DNA of 47,213 nucleotides. Source: Acidobacteriota bacterium (lineage in GTDB: Bacteria; Acidobacteriota; G020349885). A program made the position numbers and the translations under genes. Numbering within the stretch: position 1 is the first letter of the stretch; the number at the start of each line of letters is the position of its first letter. Of the stretch, positions 16,142-24,313 are shown piece after piece. The DNA is taken from positions 413,397 through 460,609 of the forward strand of contig CP070701.1 in assembly GCA_020349885.1 (NCBI GenBank), given 5' to 3'. The notes under the pieces are model-generated. The model was not told the DNA's origin. It saw nothing but the letters and a program-made list of their open reading frames with translations, and searched no databases.

Positions 16142-16961
16142 GACCCTCTTGTCCTCCACGGAGGGCGATTCAAGCAGGCTTCGTCTTTCGGTGCGCGGCC
16201 TTTCAAAAAGCTACGCCGCCGTCGAGCGGGCCGACTCTCATCAGGCGGAAGCGAAAGGGCGAATCGAGGTGTTGCGCGGCCTGTCCTTCGATCTTCGGGA
16301 AGGCGAGAGCCTCGCCGTGGTCGGCGTCTCCGGTGTGGGCAAAAGCACGCTCCTTTACCAGTTGGGCGCTCTCGACACGCCCGACGAGGGAGAGATTCTC
16401 TTCCATGAGCCGGCCCCCGGTGGCCCCGCGGAGGGTGGACCCGTTCTCCGTAGCACTGCGGAGGGTGGACGCGACGTGGCCCGCATGTCCCCGGAGGAGC
16501 GGACGGCGTTTCGGGCGAAGCACGTGGGGTTCGTCTTTCAGCACCACCATCTCCTTCCCGAATTTACGGCGCTTGAGAACGCCGCGATGCCGCTTCTCAT
16601 TCAAGGCGAGGATTTTTCCGCAGCGGCGGAGGCGGCGCGGGCGCGGCTCGAGGAACTTTCCTTGGAGCAGCGCCTGCACCATCACCCGGCGGAGCTTTCG
16701 GCTGGCGAGGCGCAGCGCGCGGCCATCGCGCGGGCGCTCGTCGCACGCCCCACTCTCCTTCTCGCGGACGAGCCCACCGGGAACCTTGACGAAGAAACCG
16801 CCCATGAGGTGTTTTCGCAATTGTTGACACTGGCCTCGGAGCATGCGGCCAGCCTCGTTTTGGTGACGCACAACGCCGCCCTCGCGCGCCGCTGCGGGCG
16901 ATGCATGCGCCTGCACCGAGGCACGCTCCATGCGGAAGAGCTTCCCGATGCCCCCGCCTGA
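16134..16961 (+). CDS. lolD: LolD ATPase with an in-frame insertion
   Basis: A 275-residue ABC ATPase of the MacB/LolD type; usual length is about 225-235. Walker A GVSGVGKST, Q-loop FVFQHHHLLPEFTALEN, signature LSAGEAQR (normally LSGGE), Walker B LLLADEPTGNLD and switch VLVTHN are present. Extra residues occur in two places: a short stretch near 30-42 (SHQAEAKGR), and about 25 residues between Walker A and the Q-loop (around 97-121) encoded by an imperfect repeat of GCGGAGGGTGGAC at 16428-16470. The latter resembles the palindromic element found between genes elsewhere in this window. It energises lipoprotein release and is coupled to lolC and bamA by overlaps. Confidence 0.92.
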   Translation: MNETLLSSTEGDSSRLRLSVRGLSKSYAAVERADSHQAEAKGRIEVLRGLSFDLREGESLAVVGVSGVGKSTLLYQLGALDTPDEGEILFHEPAPGGPAEGGPVLRSTAEGGRDVARMSPEERTAFRAKHVGFVFQHHHLLPEFTALENAAMPLLIQGEDFSAAAEAARARLEELSLEQRLHHHPAELSAGEAQRAAIARALVARPTLLLADEPTGNLDEETAHEVFSQLLTLASEHAASLVLVTHNAALARRCGRCMRLHRGTLHAEELPDAPA

Positions 16962-19347
16962 ATCGCCGAAACCGCTCAAGTCGCCTAAATCGCTCAAGGC
17001 GTTAAGCATTCGGCGTTTGGCGTTTAACATCCTCCTCGCCGCCCTTCTTCTGTTCGCCTTCCCGTCGGTTCTCCTAGCTCAGGAAGGCGCGGTCATCCGG
17101 AAAATCACCGTCACGGGCACCATCACCATGACGCCCGAATCGGTGCTCTTCTACACCGACCTCAGGGAGGGCGAGCGCTTCGACGAAGAGCAGGCGCGCA
17201 AAGAATACCGGCGCCTTTGGCAAAGCGGCCTCTTCCGTAGCCTCTCGATGGAGGTGCATGAAGTCGAGGACGGCGTCGAGCTGGTCATCGCCGTGCAGGA
17301 AAAACCCGTTCTGCGCAGCGTGACCTACAAAGGCGCCAAGCGGCTCAGCGAAACCCGAATCAAGGAAGGCCTCAAGCAGAACGGCGTCGAGTTCAAGGAA
17401 GGCGAGCCGCTTGACCGGGCAGCGGTGCGCAGGGCCGAGGTCATCCTGACGGCACTCCTCGAGTCCCGCGGCTACAAATACGCGGAGGTCACGTCCGAAA
17501 TCGACGACGTCGGAGACGCCGAGGTTACGCTGACGTTCCACATGGACCAGGGGGCGCGCGTCAAGGTCAAACGCATCGCGTTTAAGGGCAACAAGGCGTA
17601 CTCCAATCGGAGGCTCAAGCGCCAGATGAAAAAGTTCAAGGAGGCGGGGCTGTACAACTCTCTCCGGCGGCGCCACATTTTCTCGGAAGCCAAATTTTAC
17701 GAGAACCTCCAAGGCATCGTTGACTTCTACAAGGACCGCGGCTACGTCACCATGACGCTCGACGAGCCCGTGGTCGACGTGCGCAACCTCGCCCCGGAGG
17801 GGAAAAAGCCCAAGCAGCGCGCCTTCGTGACCATCGTTGTCAAGGAGGGCTTGCGCTACCGGGTCGGCGAGATTTCTTTCAAGGGCAACACCGTGTTCTC
17901 GACCGGGGAGTTGCGGCCGCTCGTGAACCTCAAGAGGGGCGCTCTTTACCGCCACAAGGAGGTTCAAAGCGCGCGCAAAGAGGTGGACAGCAGGTACGGC
18001 GAGAAGGGCTACATCTTTTCGCAGTCCGGCGTCATCCCGAAAACGAACGATGAAACCCGGATCGTGGACTTGGTGTTCGATATCGAGGAAGGAAAGCCGT
18101 ACTATCTCCGCCGTTTGGAATTCCGTGGCAATATAAGCACCCACGACAGGGTGCTTCGCCGCGAGTTTCTGCTGAGTGAGGGCGATCTGTTCAACATGCG
18201 CTCCTTCGACCGGAGCATGCGCAAGGTCAGCCAGTTGGGCTTTTTTAAGATTACCGAGCCGCCCGCCATCACGCGCGTGGAGGACACCGAGGGCCAGGTG
18301 AACACGCTCGTGGCGGGCGAGGAGGATAAGCGTAACATGTTCGAGTTCGGCGGGGGCTACAGCGGCCTCGAGGGGGGCTTCGTTCAAAGTTCCTACTCGA
18401 CGCGCAATTTCCTGGGGCGCGGCGAGGTGCTTGAGTTCATGGTCCGCATGGGCGGTCGCACGGACAGCTATTCCATTTCCTTCACGGAGCCCTGGCTTTT
18501 CGACCGCCCCTACACGGGTGGCATCTCCCTCTTTCGCCTCGATCAGCGGTACATCCAGTTTGACCAGCGCTCCACGGGCGGCAGCTTGGTGTTCGGCGTG
18601 CCCGTCACGTACTTTTCGCGGGCCTATATCCGTTACTCCTACCAAGAAACGACCCTCAAGATCCGCGAAGGGTCCATAGTCCCGCTCCTTTCCGACTTGG
18701 ACAAAACGCGGATTGTGCAGGTGTCACCCTCGTTCATCTACGACTCGCGCAACCATTTCTACGCTCCGAGCAAGGGAACACGGTTCACGATGTCATTTCC
18801 CGTTTCTCACTGGCGGTTTGGAAGCGACGTTTCCTACTACAAATTTGTCACGCAGTACACCCACTATTTCCCGGCGTTCCGACGCACGTACTTTGCCGCG
18901 AACATCGAGTTTGGTTTCACCCGCCCCTTTACCAATCACCGCATCCCCACCAACGAGCGCTTCTTCCTGGGCGGAGCCAGCTCGATTCGCGGCTACGAAG
19001 TCCGCTCCGTGGGCCCGGCCTTCCAGGGGCTCATCTACGGAGGCGACACCTACCTTCAGGCGAACGCCGAGTACGTCATCCCGGTGGGAGGCACGTTCCA
19101 GCTTGCACTGTTTGCCGACGCGGGCGACGCGTATACGCTCCGGCCCATCCGAACCCTCATCGACGGAAACATCGAAACGCTCAAGAAAGACTTCGACCTC
19201 TCCCTGCAGTCCTCAGCGGGGCTCGAGGTGCGTTTCTTCATGCCGACGTTTCCGTTCCCGGTCCGCCTCATCTGGAGCCGCGCCCTCAACCCGGAGCCCT
19301 GGCAGCGCACGCGGACGTTCGAGTTCAACATCGGGGCGGGGTTTTAA
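16930..19347 (+). CDS. bamA: BamA, outer-membrane protein assembly factor
   Basis: An 805-residue Omp85 protein. A signal peptide (about 25-50, FNILLAALLLFAFPSVLLAQ) is preceded by an unusually long basic N-terminal stretch. Five POTRA domains follow (from IRKITVTG at ~54; GAKRLSETRIKEGL; IAFKGNKAYSNRRLK; ISFKGNTVFSTGEL; LEFRGNISTHDRVLRREF), then a 16-strand barrel from about 430, with NERFFLGGASSIRGYE (the conserved lid-loop RGY motif) and a C-terminal aromatic F. It inserts beta-barrel proteins into the outer membrane. ATG 16930 has GAGG eight bases upstream and overlaps lolD by 32 bases; ATG 16948 is an alternative. Confidence 0.95.
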   Translation: MRKSFPMPPPESPKPLKSPKSLKALSIRRLAFNILLAALLLFAFPSVLLAQEGAVIRKITVTGTITMTPESVLFYTDLREGERFDEEQARKEYRRLWQSGLFRSLSMEVHEVEDGVELVIAVQEKPVLRSVTYKGAKRLSETRIKEGLKQNGVEFKEGEPLDRAAVRRAEVILTALLESRGYKYAEVTSEIDDVGDAEVTLTFHMDQGARVKVKRIAFKGNKAYSNRRLKRQMKKFKEAGLYNSLRRRHIFSEAKFYENLQGIVDFYKDRGYVTMTLDEPVVDVRNLAPEGKKPKQRAFVTIVVKEGLRYRVGEISFKGNTVFSTGELRPLVNLKRGALYRHKEVQSARKEVDSRYGEKGYIFSQSGVIPKTNDETRIVDLVFDIEEGKPYYLRRLEFRGNISTHDRVLRREFLLSEGDLFNMRSFDRSMRKVSQLGFFKITEPPAITRVEDTEGQVNTLVAGEEDKRNMFEFGGGYSGLEGGFVQSSYSTRNFLGRGEVLEFMVRMGGRTDSYSISFTEPWLFDRPYTGGISLFRLDQRYIQFDQRSTGGSLVFGVPVTYFSRAYIRYSYQETTLKIREGSIVPLLSDLDKTRIVQVSPSFIYDSRNHFYAPSKGTRFTMSFPVSHWRFGSDVSYYKFVTQYTHYFPAFRRTYFAANIEFGFTRPFTNHRIPTNERFFLGGASSIRGYEVRSVGPAFQGLIYGGDTYLQANAEYVIPVGGTFQLALFADAGDAYTLRPIRTLIDGNIETLKKDFDLSLQSSAGLEVRFFMPTFPFPVRLIWSRALNPEPWQRTRTFEFNIGAGF

Positions 19348-19419
19348 CGAATTTTACCTTTTTGGGGGATACATTCCGCTTGACAGACGTTTACGTATCA
19401 TGGCACGCTATCCCCGTTC

Positions 19420-19439
19420 TTCCTTCCCGCGGGAAGGAA
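19420..19439 (+). promoter_or_regulatory. Perfect 20-bp palindrome in the leader of secreted protein 1
   Basis: The 20 bases TTCCTTCCCGCGGGAAGGAA are perfectly self-complementary and lie about 50 bases before the start codon. At the equivalent place in unit 2 (20303-20323) the bases differ but a 7-bp stem with two G-U pairs is still possible, which suggests an RNA hairpin. Confidence 0.5.
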
Positions 19440-19488
19440 CGGTATGCGTAAATACGAAACACTAAGAAACCTGACGGAGGTTTGAGAC

Positions 19489-20097
19489 ATGAAAAAAATC
19501 CTGGCTCTGTGTAGTGTTTTGGCACTCGTCGCCGTGGTGTTCGCGCCGTCGGCTGAGGCCTGTGGAAGGAAAGCCGTGCAGGCGGCTTCCGCACAGAAGG
19601 CTTCCGAAAGGGCAGCCAGCTGCCCCTTGGCGGCCAAGAAGTCGGCGAGGAAGAAAGGCTGCTGCGTCGCGAAGACCGCCAAATATATCAAGAAATGCTT
19701 CGATAAGGCCGACGATGGAAGCCTCACCTGCACGGAGACCGGCGCGACCTACGCACGGACCGTGAAGGACGGAGACGAAGTCGTCTACGCCGCAGGCGAT
19801 AGCGAAAAAACCTATTCCTGCAAGTACGATGCGGCTTCCGCGACCTGGGACAAGACCTATCCGGACGAGGCCAATCCGTTCCACAAAATTTGCTTTGACG
19901 ACGACGGGAACATCGTCTGCGGCCCCTCCTGCGAGACGGTGATCGTAAAAGCCAAGAGAAACGAGACCGAGACCGTCTACGTCGCCGACGGAAATGACTA
20001 CGACTGCGCCTACGAAGCGCTCTTCGCCATAGCGCCCAAGTGCAAGAAACTCTACCACAAAAAGGAAACCGCCTCCGACGAAGGCGCGAGCTCATAG
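19489..20097 (+). CDS. Small Cys-rich secreted protein, paralogue 1
   Basis: A 202-residue protein with a clear signal peptide (MKKILALCSVLALVAVVFAPSAEA, cleavage before CGRKA). The mature part is basic at first (AAKKSARKKGCC), then a region alternating acidic and aromatic residues with about a dozen cysteines (TYSCKYDAASATWDKTYPDEANPF, CFDDDGNIVCGPSCE, YDCAYEALF). I do not recognise a family. Export and paired cysteines suggest an envelope or extracellular protein stabilised by disulfides. A close paralogue follows. A GGAGG ribosome-binding site lies 8 bases before ATG. It may be transcribed alone, since a perfect terminator follows. Confidence 0.8.
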   Translation: MKKILALCSVLALVAVVFAPSAEACGRKAVQAASAQKASERAASCPLAAKKSARKKGCCVAKTAKYIKKCFDKADDGSLTCTETGATYARTVKDGDEVVYAAGDSEKTYSCKYDAASATWDKTYPDEANPFHKICFDDDGNIVCGPSCETVIVKAKRNETETVYVADGNDYDCAYEALFAIAPKCKKLYHKKETASDEGASS

Positions 20098-20131
20098 ATT
20101 GAAGAAACGCTAATTCCGCACCTCCACGGTG

Positions 20132-20161
20132 AAAGGCCTCCCTCGCGGAGGCCTTTCTTTT
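20132..20161 (+). terminator. Rho-independent terminator after secreted protein 1
   Basis: A 10-bp perfect stem, AAAGGCCTCC (20132-20141) with GGAGGCCTTT (20147-20156), a 5-base loop and a downstream CTTTT. Equivalent to the terminator at 20983. Confidence 0.9.
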
Positions 20162-20370
20162 ACGGCGCTTTTTCTGAAAATCCGCCGTGTCCGAAGGTCG
20201 AATCCGTTCAGAATAAAATTGGAGCGGGGTTTTAGCGAAACTTGCTTTGGGTGGGATATATTCCGCATGCCAGACGTTTAAGTACCATGGCACGTTATAC
20301 TCGTTCTTTCCGCCGAGAGGAACGGGATGCGTAATTACGAAACACTAAGAAACTTGACGGAGGTTTGAGC

Positions 20371-20952
20371 ATGAAAAAAATCCCGGCTCTTTGTGGCGTT
20401 TTGGTGCTCGTCGCCGTGGTGTTCGCGCCGTCGGCGGAGGCCTGCGGAAGGATAGCCGTGCAGGCGGCTTCAGGAAATGTGCGCGGCTGCCCCATGATGG
20501 GCATGAAGGCTAGAGGGAAAGGTTGCTACGTTTCGAACACCGCCAAACACATCAAGAAAAGCTTCAATAAGGACGAGGCGGGCAATCTTGTATACAACGA
20601 GACTGGCGACATCTACGCACGGGTCCAGAAGAAAGGCGACGAAGTCGTCTACGTCGCGGGCGATGAGACCTATACCTGCATGTACGAAGCGGCGTCCGCG
20701 ACCTGGGACAAGACTTATCCGGACGAGGCCAATCCGTTCCTTAAAATCTACTTTGACGACGACGGAAACATCGTCTGCGGCCCCTGCGAGATTGTGATCG
20801 CAAAAGCCAAGAGAAACGACGTCGAGACCATCTACGTCGTCAACGGAAAGGACTACGACTGCGCCTACGAAGCGTTCATCGACGCCGCGTCCGTGTGCGA
20901 TAAATGCCGCCGCGGAAGGAAAGCCTGCCTCAGACGAAGGGGGCGCTTCTAG
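20371..20952 (+). CDS. Small Cys-rich secreted protein, paralogue 2, frameshifted tail
   Basis: A 193-residue paralogue of the preceding gene with the same signal peptide type (VLVLVAVVFAPSAEA before CGR), and the shared core TWDKTYPDEANPF, FDDDGNIVCGP, VETIYVVNGKDYDCAYEAF. Two or more cysteines of copy 1 are replaced (for example the KKCFDK cysteine is Ser here). After VCDKC the tail reads RRGRKACLRRRGRF, whereas the shifted frame would encode GKPASDEGGAS, matching KETASDEGASS of copy 1; the C-terminus therefore arose by a frameshift. GGAGG precedes ATG 20371 by 7 bases. The family is unrecognised. Confidence 0.78.
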   Translation: MKKIPALCGVLVLVAVVFAPSAEACGRIAVQAASGNVRGCPMMGMKARGKGCYVSNTAKHIKKSFNKDEAGNLVYNETGDIYARVQKKGDEVVYVAGDETYTCMYEAASATWDKTYPDEANPFLKIYFDDDGNIVCGPCEIVIAKAKRNDVETIYVVNGKDYDCAYEAFIDAASVCDKCRRGRKACLRRRGRF

Positions 20953-20982
20953 ATCGAAGAGATGTTTCCGCACCTGCATAGT

Positions 20983-21013
20983 AAAGGCCTCCTCCTCTGA
21001 GGCCTTTCTTTTA
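20983..21013 (+). terminator. Rho-independent terminator after secreted protein 2
   Basis: The stem AAAGGCCTC (20983-20991) pairs with GAGGCCTTT (20999-21007), a 7-base loop and a CTTTT tail. It is the duplicate of the terminator at 20132. Confidence 0.88.
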
Positions 21014-21097
21014 TGGCGCTTTTTCTGAAAATCCGCCGTGTCCGAAGGCCGGATTCGGAAGTAAGCATGAAAATTTCCCGCCGCGGCGCGCCCGTGC

Positions 21098-21103
21098 TAT
21101 AAT
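21098..21103 (+). promoter_or_regulatory. Candidate fumC -10 box
   Basis: A perfect TATAAT 52 bases before the fumC ATG. A convincing -35 hexamer is missing 17 bases upstream, so this is only a candidate. Confidence 0.4.
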
Positions 21104-21155
21104 ACGGCCTATCTGAGTAAAACATCTGCCGAATCACTCCCAGGAGAACTCCCAC

Positions 21156-22598
21156 ATGAAACGGCGTAAAATTTCCTCCCCAAAGACCCGCATCGAAAAG
21201 GACGCGCTGGGGCCGGTCAAGGTTCCGGCGCATGCCTACCACGGAGCGCAGACCCAGCGCGCCGCGGAGAATTTTCCAATCAGCGGCTGGCGGCTCAGCG
21301 GAGGTTTCGTCCGCGCGCTCGGCCTTATCAAGAAAGCCGCCGCCGAAACGAACCTCTCGCTCGGCCTTCTTGACCGGAGGCGCGCGGCCGCCATCATCGC
21401 ATCGGCGCGGGAAGTGGCCGAGGGGCGCTTCGACGACGAGTTCGTGGTGGACGTGTTCCAAACGGGCTCGGGCACCTCGACGAACATGAACGCCAACGAG
21501 GTCATAGCCAACCGCGCCATTGAGCGCCTTGGCGGAAAGCGCGGCTCGAAGAAACCCGTCCACCCGAACGACCACGTCAACAAGGGACAAAGCTCGAACG
21601 ACGTGATCCCCACGGCGCTCCACCTCGCGGCACTCGTGGACCTGGAAAAATTCCTCTACCCCTCTTTGAAGATCTTAAGAAAATCTCTCGAGCGCAAGGC
21701 GAAGAAATTTGATTCCGTCGTCAAGCTCGGGCGCACGCACCTTCAGGACGCGGTGCCCGTTCGGCTGGGGCAGGAGTTTTCGGGCTACGCGGCTCAGATT
21801 GAGCTCGCGGAAGAGGGCGTGCGCAAGGCGAGCGACCGCCTGCGGGGGCTTCCCATCGGGGGCACGGCCGTAGGCACCGGCGTGAACACCCATCCCGCGT
21901 TTGCCAAGGGCGTCTGCGCGCGGCTCTCGAAGGCGACCAAGTTGAAGCTCCACGAGGCGCGCAACCACTTCGAGGCGCAGGCGGCGCGCGACGGGGCGGT
22001 GGAGCTGAGCGGGGCGCTCAAGGTGCTCGCCTGCGCGCTCATGAAGGTGGCGAACGACATACGCTGGATGGCGAGCGGCCCGCACGGCGGCCTGGGCGAG
22101 ATTACGCTTCCCGACCTGCAGCCGGGCTCCTCCATCATGCCCGGCAAGGTGAATCCCGTCATGTGCGAGGCCGTGACCCAGGTCGCGGCTCAGGTCGTGG
22201 GGGCGGACACGGCGGTTACGGTGGGCGGCGCGACGGGCAACTTCGAGCTGAACGTAATGATCCCCGTCATGGCCCACAACCTTCTCGAGTCCATACGCAT
22301 CTCGGGAAATGTTTCCAAAATCTTCGCCGAGCGCTGCGTGGACGGCATCAAGGTAAGGCCCGCCCGCTGCCGCGCGCTCGCGGAGCGCTCGGGCGCGCTT
22401 GTGACGGCGCTCGTGCCGCACCTTGGATACGACCTCGCCGCGCAGATCGGCCTCGAATCGGGCCGCACGGGACGCACCGTCCGCGAGATTGTGAAGGAAA
22501 GGGGGCTCCTCTCCGACCGCGAGCTCGACAAGGCGCTCGAGTTAAGGAAGATGACGGAGCCGACACGTCCGCGCAGCAAGCGCCGCGTCAAACGTTAG
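21156..22598 (+). CDS. fumC: Class II fumarate hydratase
   Basis: A 480-residue cofactor-free fumarase of the aspartase/fumarase superfamily, converting fumarate and malate in the citric acid cycle. Motifs: FQTGSGTSTNMNANEV, HPNDHVNKGQSSNDV, KLGRTHLQDAVPV (catalytic His-bearing region), the superfamily signature GSSIMPGKVNP, and GNFELNVMIPV. Length is slightly above the usual 460 because of a basic N-terminal leader and an Arg/Lys-rich tail. The aspartase alternative is less likely given the fumarase-like active-site strings, though sequence reading cannot exclude it. AGGAG lies nine bases before ATG. Confidence 0.93.
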   Translation: MKRRKISSPKTRIEKDALGPVKVPAHAYHGAQTQRAAENFPISGWRLSGGFVRALGLIKKAAAETNLSLGLLDRRRAAAIIASAREVAEGRFDDEFVVDVFQTGSGTSTNMNANEVIANRAIERLGGKRGSKKPVHPNDHVNKGQSSNDVIPTALHLAALVDLEKFLYPSLKILRKSLERKAKKFDSVVKLGRTHLQDAVPVRLGQEFSGYAAQIELAEEGVRKASDRLRGLPIGGTAVGTGVNTHPAFAKGVCARLSKATKLKLHEARNHFEAQAARDGAVELSGALKVLACALMKVANDIRWMASGPHGGLGEITLPDLQPGSSIMPGKVNPVMCEAVTQVAAQVVGADTAVTVGGATGNFELNVMIPVMAHNLLESIRISGNVSKIFAERCVDGIKVRPARCRALAERSGALVTALVPHLGYDLAAQIGLESGRTGRTVREIVKERGLLSDRELDKALELRKMTEPTRPRSKRRVKR

Positions 22599-22640
22599 CG
22601 GCTGGCAAACGCCACTCATCCATGCTATCTTGACACCCTG

Positions 22641-23285
22641 ATGCGCAAGGAAATTCCCGTATTTCCGCTGCCGAGCGCCCTATTGCTTCCGGGCGTGATG
22701 CTTCCCCTGCACGTCTTCGAGCCGCGCTACAAGAAGATGGTCGAGGCGGTCCAGGCGCGGGGGAAGCACTTGGCCGTCGCGTGGGCGCGCGTGGAGGAAG
22801 GGGTGCTTGAACCCTGCGAGGTGGCCTGCGCGGGAAGCGTGCAGATTCTCCGCGAATACGAAGGCGGGCGCAAGGACATTCTCGTTTCGGGCCGGACGCG
22901 GGTGCGCCTAATCGAATACGTTCAGGAGGTGCCCTATCGCGTGGCGCGGTGCGAGCCGCTGCCTATGGTCGGGATGCCGCAGGCGCCCTACGCGAGGCGC
23001 TTGCGCGAGCTCAAGAAGGCCTTTGCGCGCTGGGTTTTCCTGGGCTTTCGCGACGCAGACCGCGTCATCCACTACCTGAACGCGCTCCACGATCTGGACA
23101 GCCTCGCCAACTTCATCGTCTATCACTTTGTCGGCGACCTGGCCTCGAAGCAGTCATACCTCGAAATGGACGGCCTGGAAGAGAAGACCGGGCGCCTGCT
23201 CGATTTCGTGCGCAACGAGACGCGCGCCCTCGAGAGCCACATCAACCTTTTGCGTCCTTCGCGAGAAGACGAAACGACTAACTGA
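22641..23285 (+). CDS. Lon N-terminal (substrate-binding) domain protein
   Basis: A 214-residue stand-alone protein with the LON N-domain fold: IPVFPLPSALLLPGVMLPLHVFEPRYKKMV at the start is diagnostic, followed by the beta-rich part and a helical C-terminal half (YLNALHDLDSLANFIVYHFV, QSYLEMDGLEEKTGRLLDFV). There is no ATPase or protease domain, so it is not Lon itself. Such proteins are widespread, and their role (peptide or partner binding) is not settled. It follows fumC by 42 bases. A TATCTT box at 22626 sits about 9 bases before the start without a Shine-Dalgarno sequence, so a leaderless transcript is possible. Confidence 0.85.
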   Translation: MRKEIPVFPLPSALLLPGVMLPLHVFEPRYKKMVEAVQARGKHLAVAWARVEEGVLEPCEVACAGSVQILREYEGGRKDILVSGRTRVRLIEYVQEVPYRVARCEPLPMVGMPQAPYARRLRELKKAFARWVFLGFRDADRVIHYLNALHDLDSLANFIVYHFVGDLASKQSYLEMDGLEEKTGRLLDFVRNETRALESHINLLRPSREDETTN

Positions 23286-23424
23286 GCCGGCACGCGCCCG
23301 GAGCCGGGCGACGCCTCCGGGAAGTGCGATCCCGTCGATAGCGCAAGCGAGCTTGTCCACCCAAGGTGGGAGTGTGTAAATTTATCCGGGCTTTTTTGCT
23401 CTCGTCCCCGCCTTTGCCGTTTTC

Positions 23425-24090
23425 CTATCTCCAAGACTCGGCGAACCGAGCCCGGTGGCGGCGGACGATCGTGCGGGCGCCGTAGAGGAATCCGAAAATT
23501 CCGAGGCCCTCGCCCGCCCAGAAGAGGCCGGCGGCGAAATTTTCCGGAACGCCGCCCCGGATCACCTCGGGTGCGTCCTTCGTGAAGGACAGAATGACGA
23601 GAAGCCCCGCCGCGATCTCGACCGCCCACAGCCATTTCGGAAATGAAAAGGCGTAGCGTTTTTCGACGAGCCAGTCCATGAACAGGGCGCCGCCGATGAG
23701 CGAGAGGGACACGACGATCGGCGCCCAAACGGGGCCCGTCCAAACCGTGGGGAGGAGAAAGAGCACGTCCCACGTGCCGAGCGACGGGGGCCAGTCGAGC
23801 GTCGCCTTGAGGAAGACGTAGTAGAAGATGTCCCACACGCCGAAGAGGAAGCAGAAGTGCGCGAAACGTTCCCATGCGCTTCTTCCCGCAATCCACGCCA
23901 CCGATAAAAGCATGAGGAGCGAAACGAACTCGCGCCCGAGCTCCACGAGCGCCACGGTGCCGGAAATCAGGACGAGCGGAAATTGAAAACCGTCCGGATA
24001 ATATAGGGCGCGCAGATAGACGACGACGGCCGCCTCGAAATAGCCCATCGTGACGCCGAAGAGGGTGAGCCAGAGGATTCTTTTCCGCAT
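23425..24090 (-). CDS. Polytopic inner-membrane protein of unknown function
   Basis: A 221-residue hydrophobic protein. From the N-terminus MRKRILWLTLFGVTMGYFEAAVVVYLRALYY, I count six or seven membrane segments (for example VLISGTVALVELGREFVSLLMLLSVAWIA, FCFLFGVWDIFYYVFL, WAPIVVSLSLIGGALFMDWLV, WAVEIAAGLLVILSF, FAAGLFWAGEGLGIFGFLYG), ending in a basic tail. The conserved-looking acidic residues GYFEAAVVVYLR and WDIFYY lie within helices. I do not recognise the family. It is 25 bases downstream of a DUF2065 gene on the same strand, probably one transcript. The start is taken at the ATG opening the first helix rather than the longer reading. Confidence 0.7.
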   Translation of the reverse strand: MRKRILWLTLFGVTMGYFEAAVVVYLRALYYPDGFQFPLVLISGTVALVELGREFVSLLMLLSVAWIAGRSAWERFAHFCFLFGVWDIFYYVFLKATLDWPPSLGTWDVLFLLPTVWTGPVWAPIVVSLSLIGGALFMDWLVEKRYAFSFPKWLWAVEIAAGLLVILSFTKDAPEVIRGGVPENFAAGLFWAGEGLGIFGFLYGARTIVRRHRARFAESWR

Positions 24091-24115
24091 GTTTTGCCGC
24101 CGCGACGGAGCCGCT

Positions 24116-24313
24116 TCAGGCCGCGAGAATGCGGCGCGCAAGGTAGAGAACCGCCGCGCCCGCCGCCATGGCGAGCAGCCCTATCATGCGAAGCACGTTC
24201 GGCGACGCTTCGGATACCTGCCCCATGAGGGCCTTCATGCGGTCCGGCGCGGCAAAATACGGAGCCCCTTCCAGGATGAGCAAAAGCCCGACGGCGGATA
24301 GGAAGAGTTTCAC
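24116..24313 (-). CDS. DUF2065 family small membrane protein
   Basis: A 65-residue protein with two hydrophobic helices separated by a polar linker: KLFLSAVGLLLILEGAPYFAAPDRMKALM then the RMIGLLAMAAGAAVLYLAR helix. This is the typical DUF2065 pattern (LxLILEGxPYxxxPxRM, then RxxGLxxMxxGxxLLYLxR). The start is a GTG at 24313; a longer open frame exists but its residues are not family-like. Function is unknown. In proteobacteria, members sit near hflK/hflC or purA, which is not the case here. Confidence 0.75.
   Translation of the reverse strand: MKLFLSAVGLLLILEGAPYFAAPDRMKALMGQVSEASPNVLRMIGLLAMAAGAAVLYLARRILAA

Larger units (their letters stand above)
19335..20217 (+). repeat. Segmental tandem duplication, unit 1
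   Basis: Unit 1 runs from the last codons of bamA (GGGGCGGGGTTTTAA) through the first cysteine-rich gene and its terminator. Unit 2 (20218-21060) repeats the same order: a GGAGCGGGGTTTTAG remnant of the bamA end, the leader, gene, terminator, and the shared tail GGCGCTTTTTCTGAAAATCC. Boundaries are estimated by eye. Confidence 0.8.
20218..21060 (+). repeat. Segmental tandem duplication, unit 2
   Basis: The second copy of the roughly 0.85-kb unit described at 19335. It starts with a short remnant of the bamA 3' end and extends past the second terminator to GGCGCTTTTTCTGAAAATCCGC-like sequence shared with unit 1. Confidence 0.8.

Noticed and set aside
23295-23310. CGCCCGG-AG-CCGGGCG hairpin after the Lon-N-domain gene as a terminator
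   Set aside because: The stem is strong, but no T-run follows and the loop is only two bases, so I do not call it a terminator.
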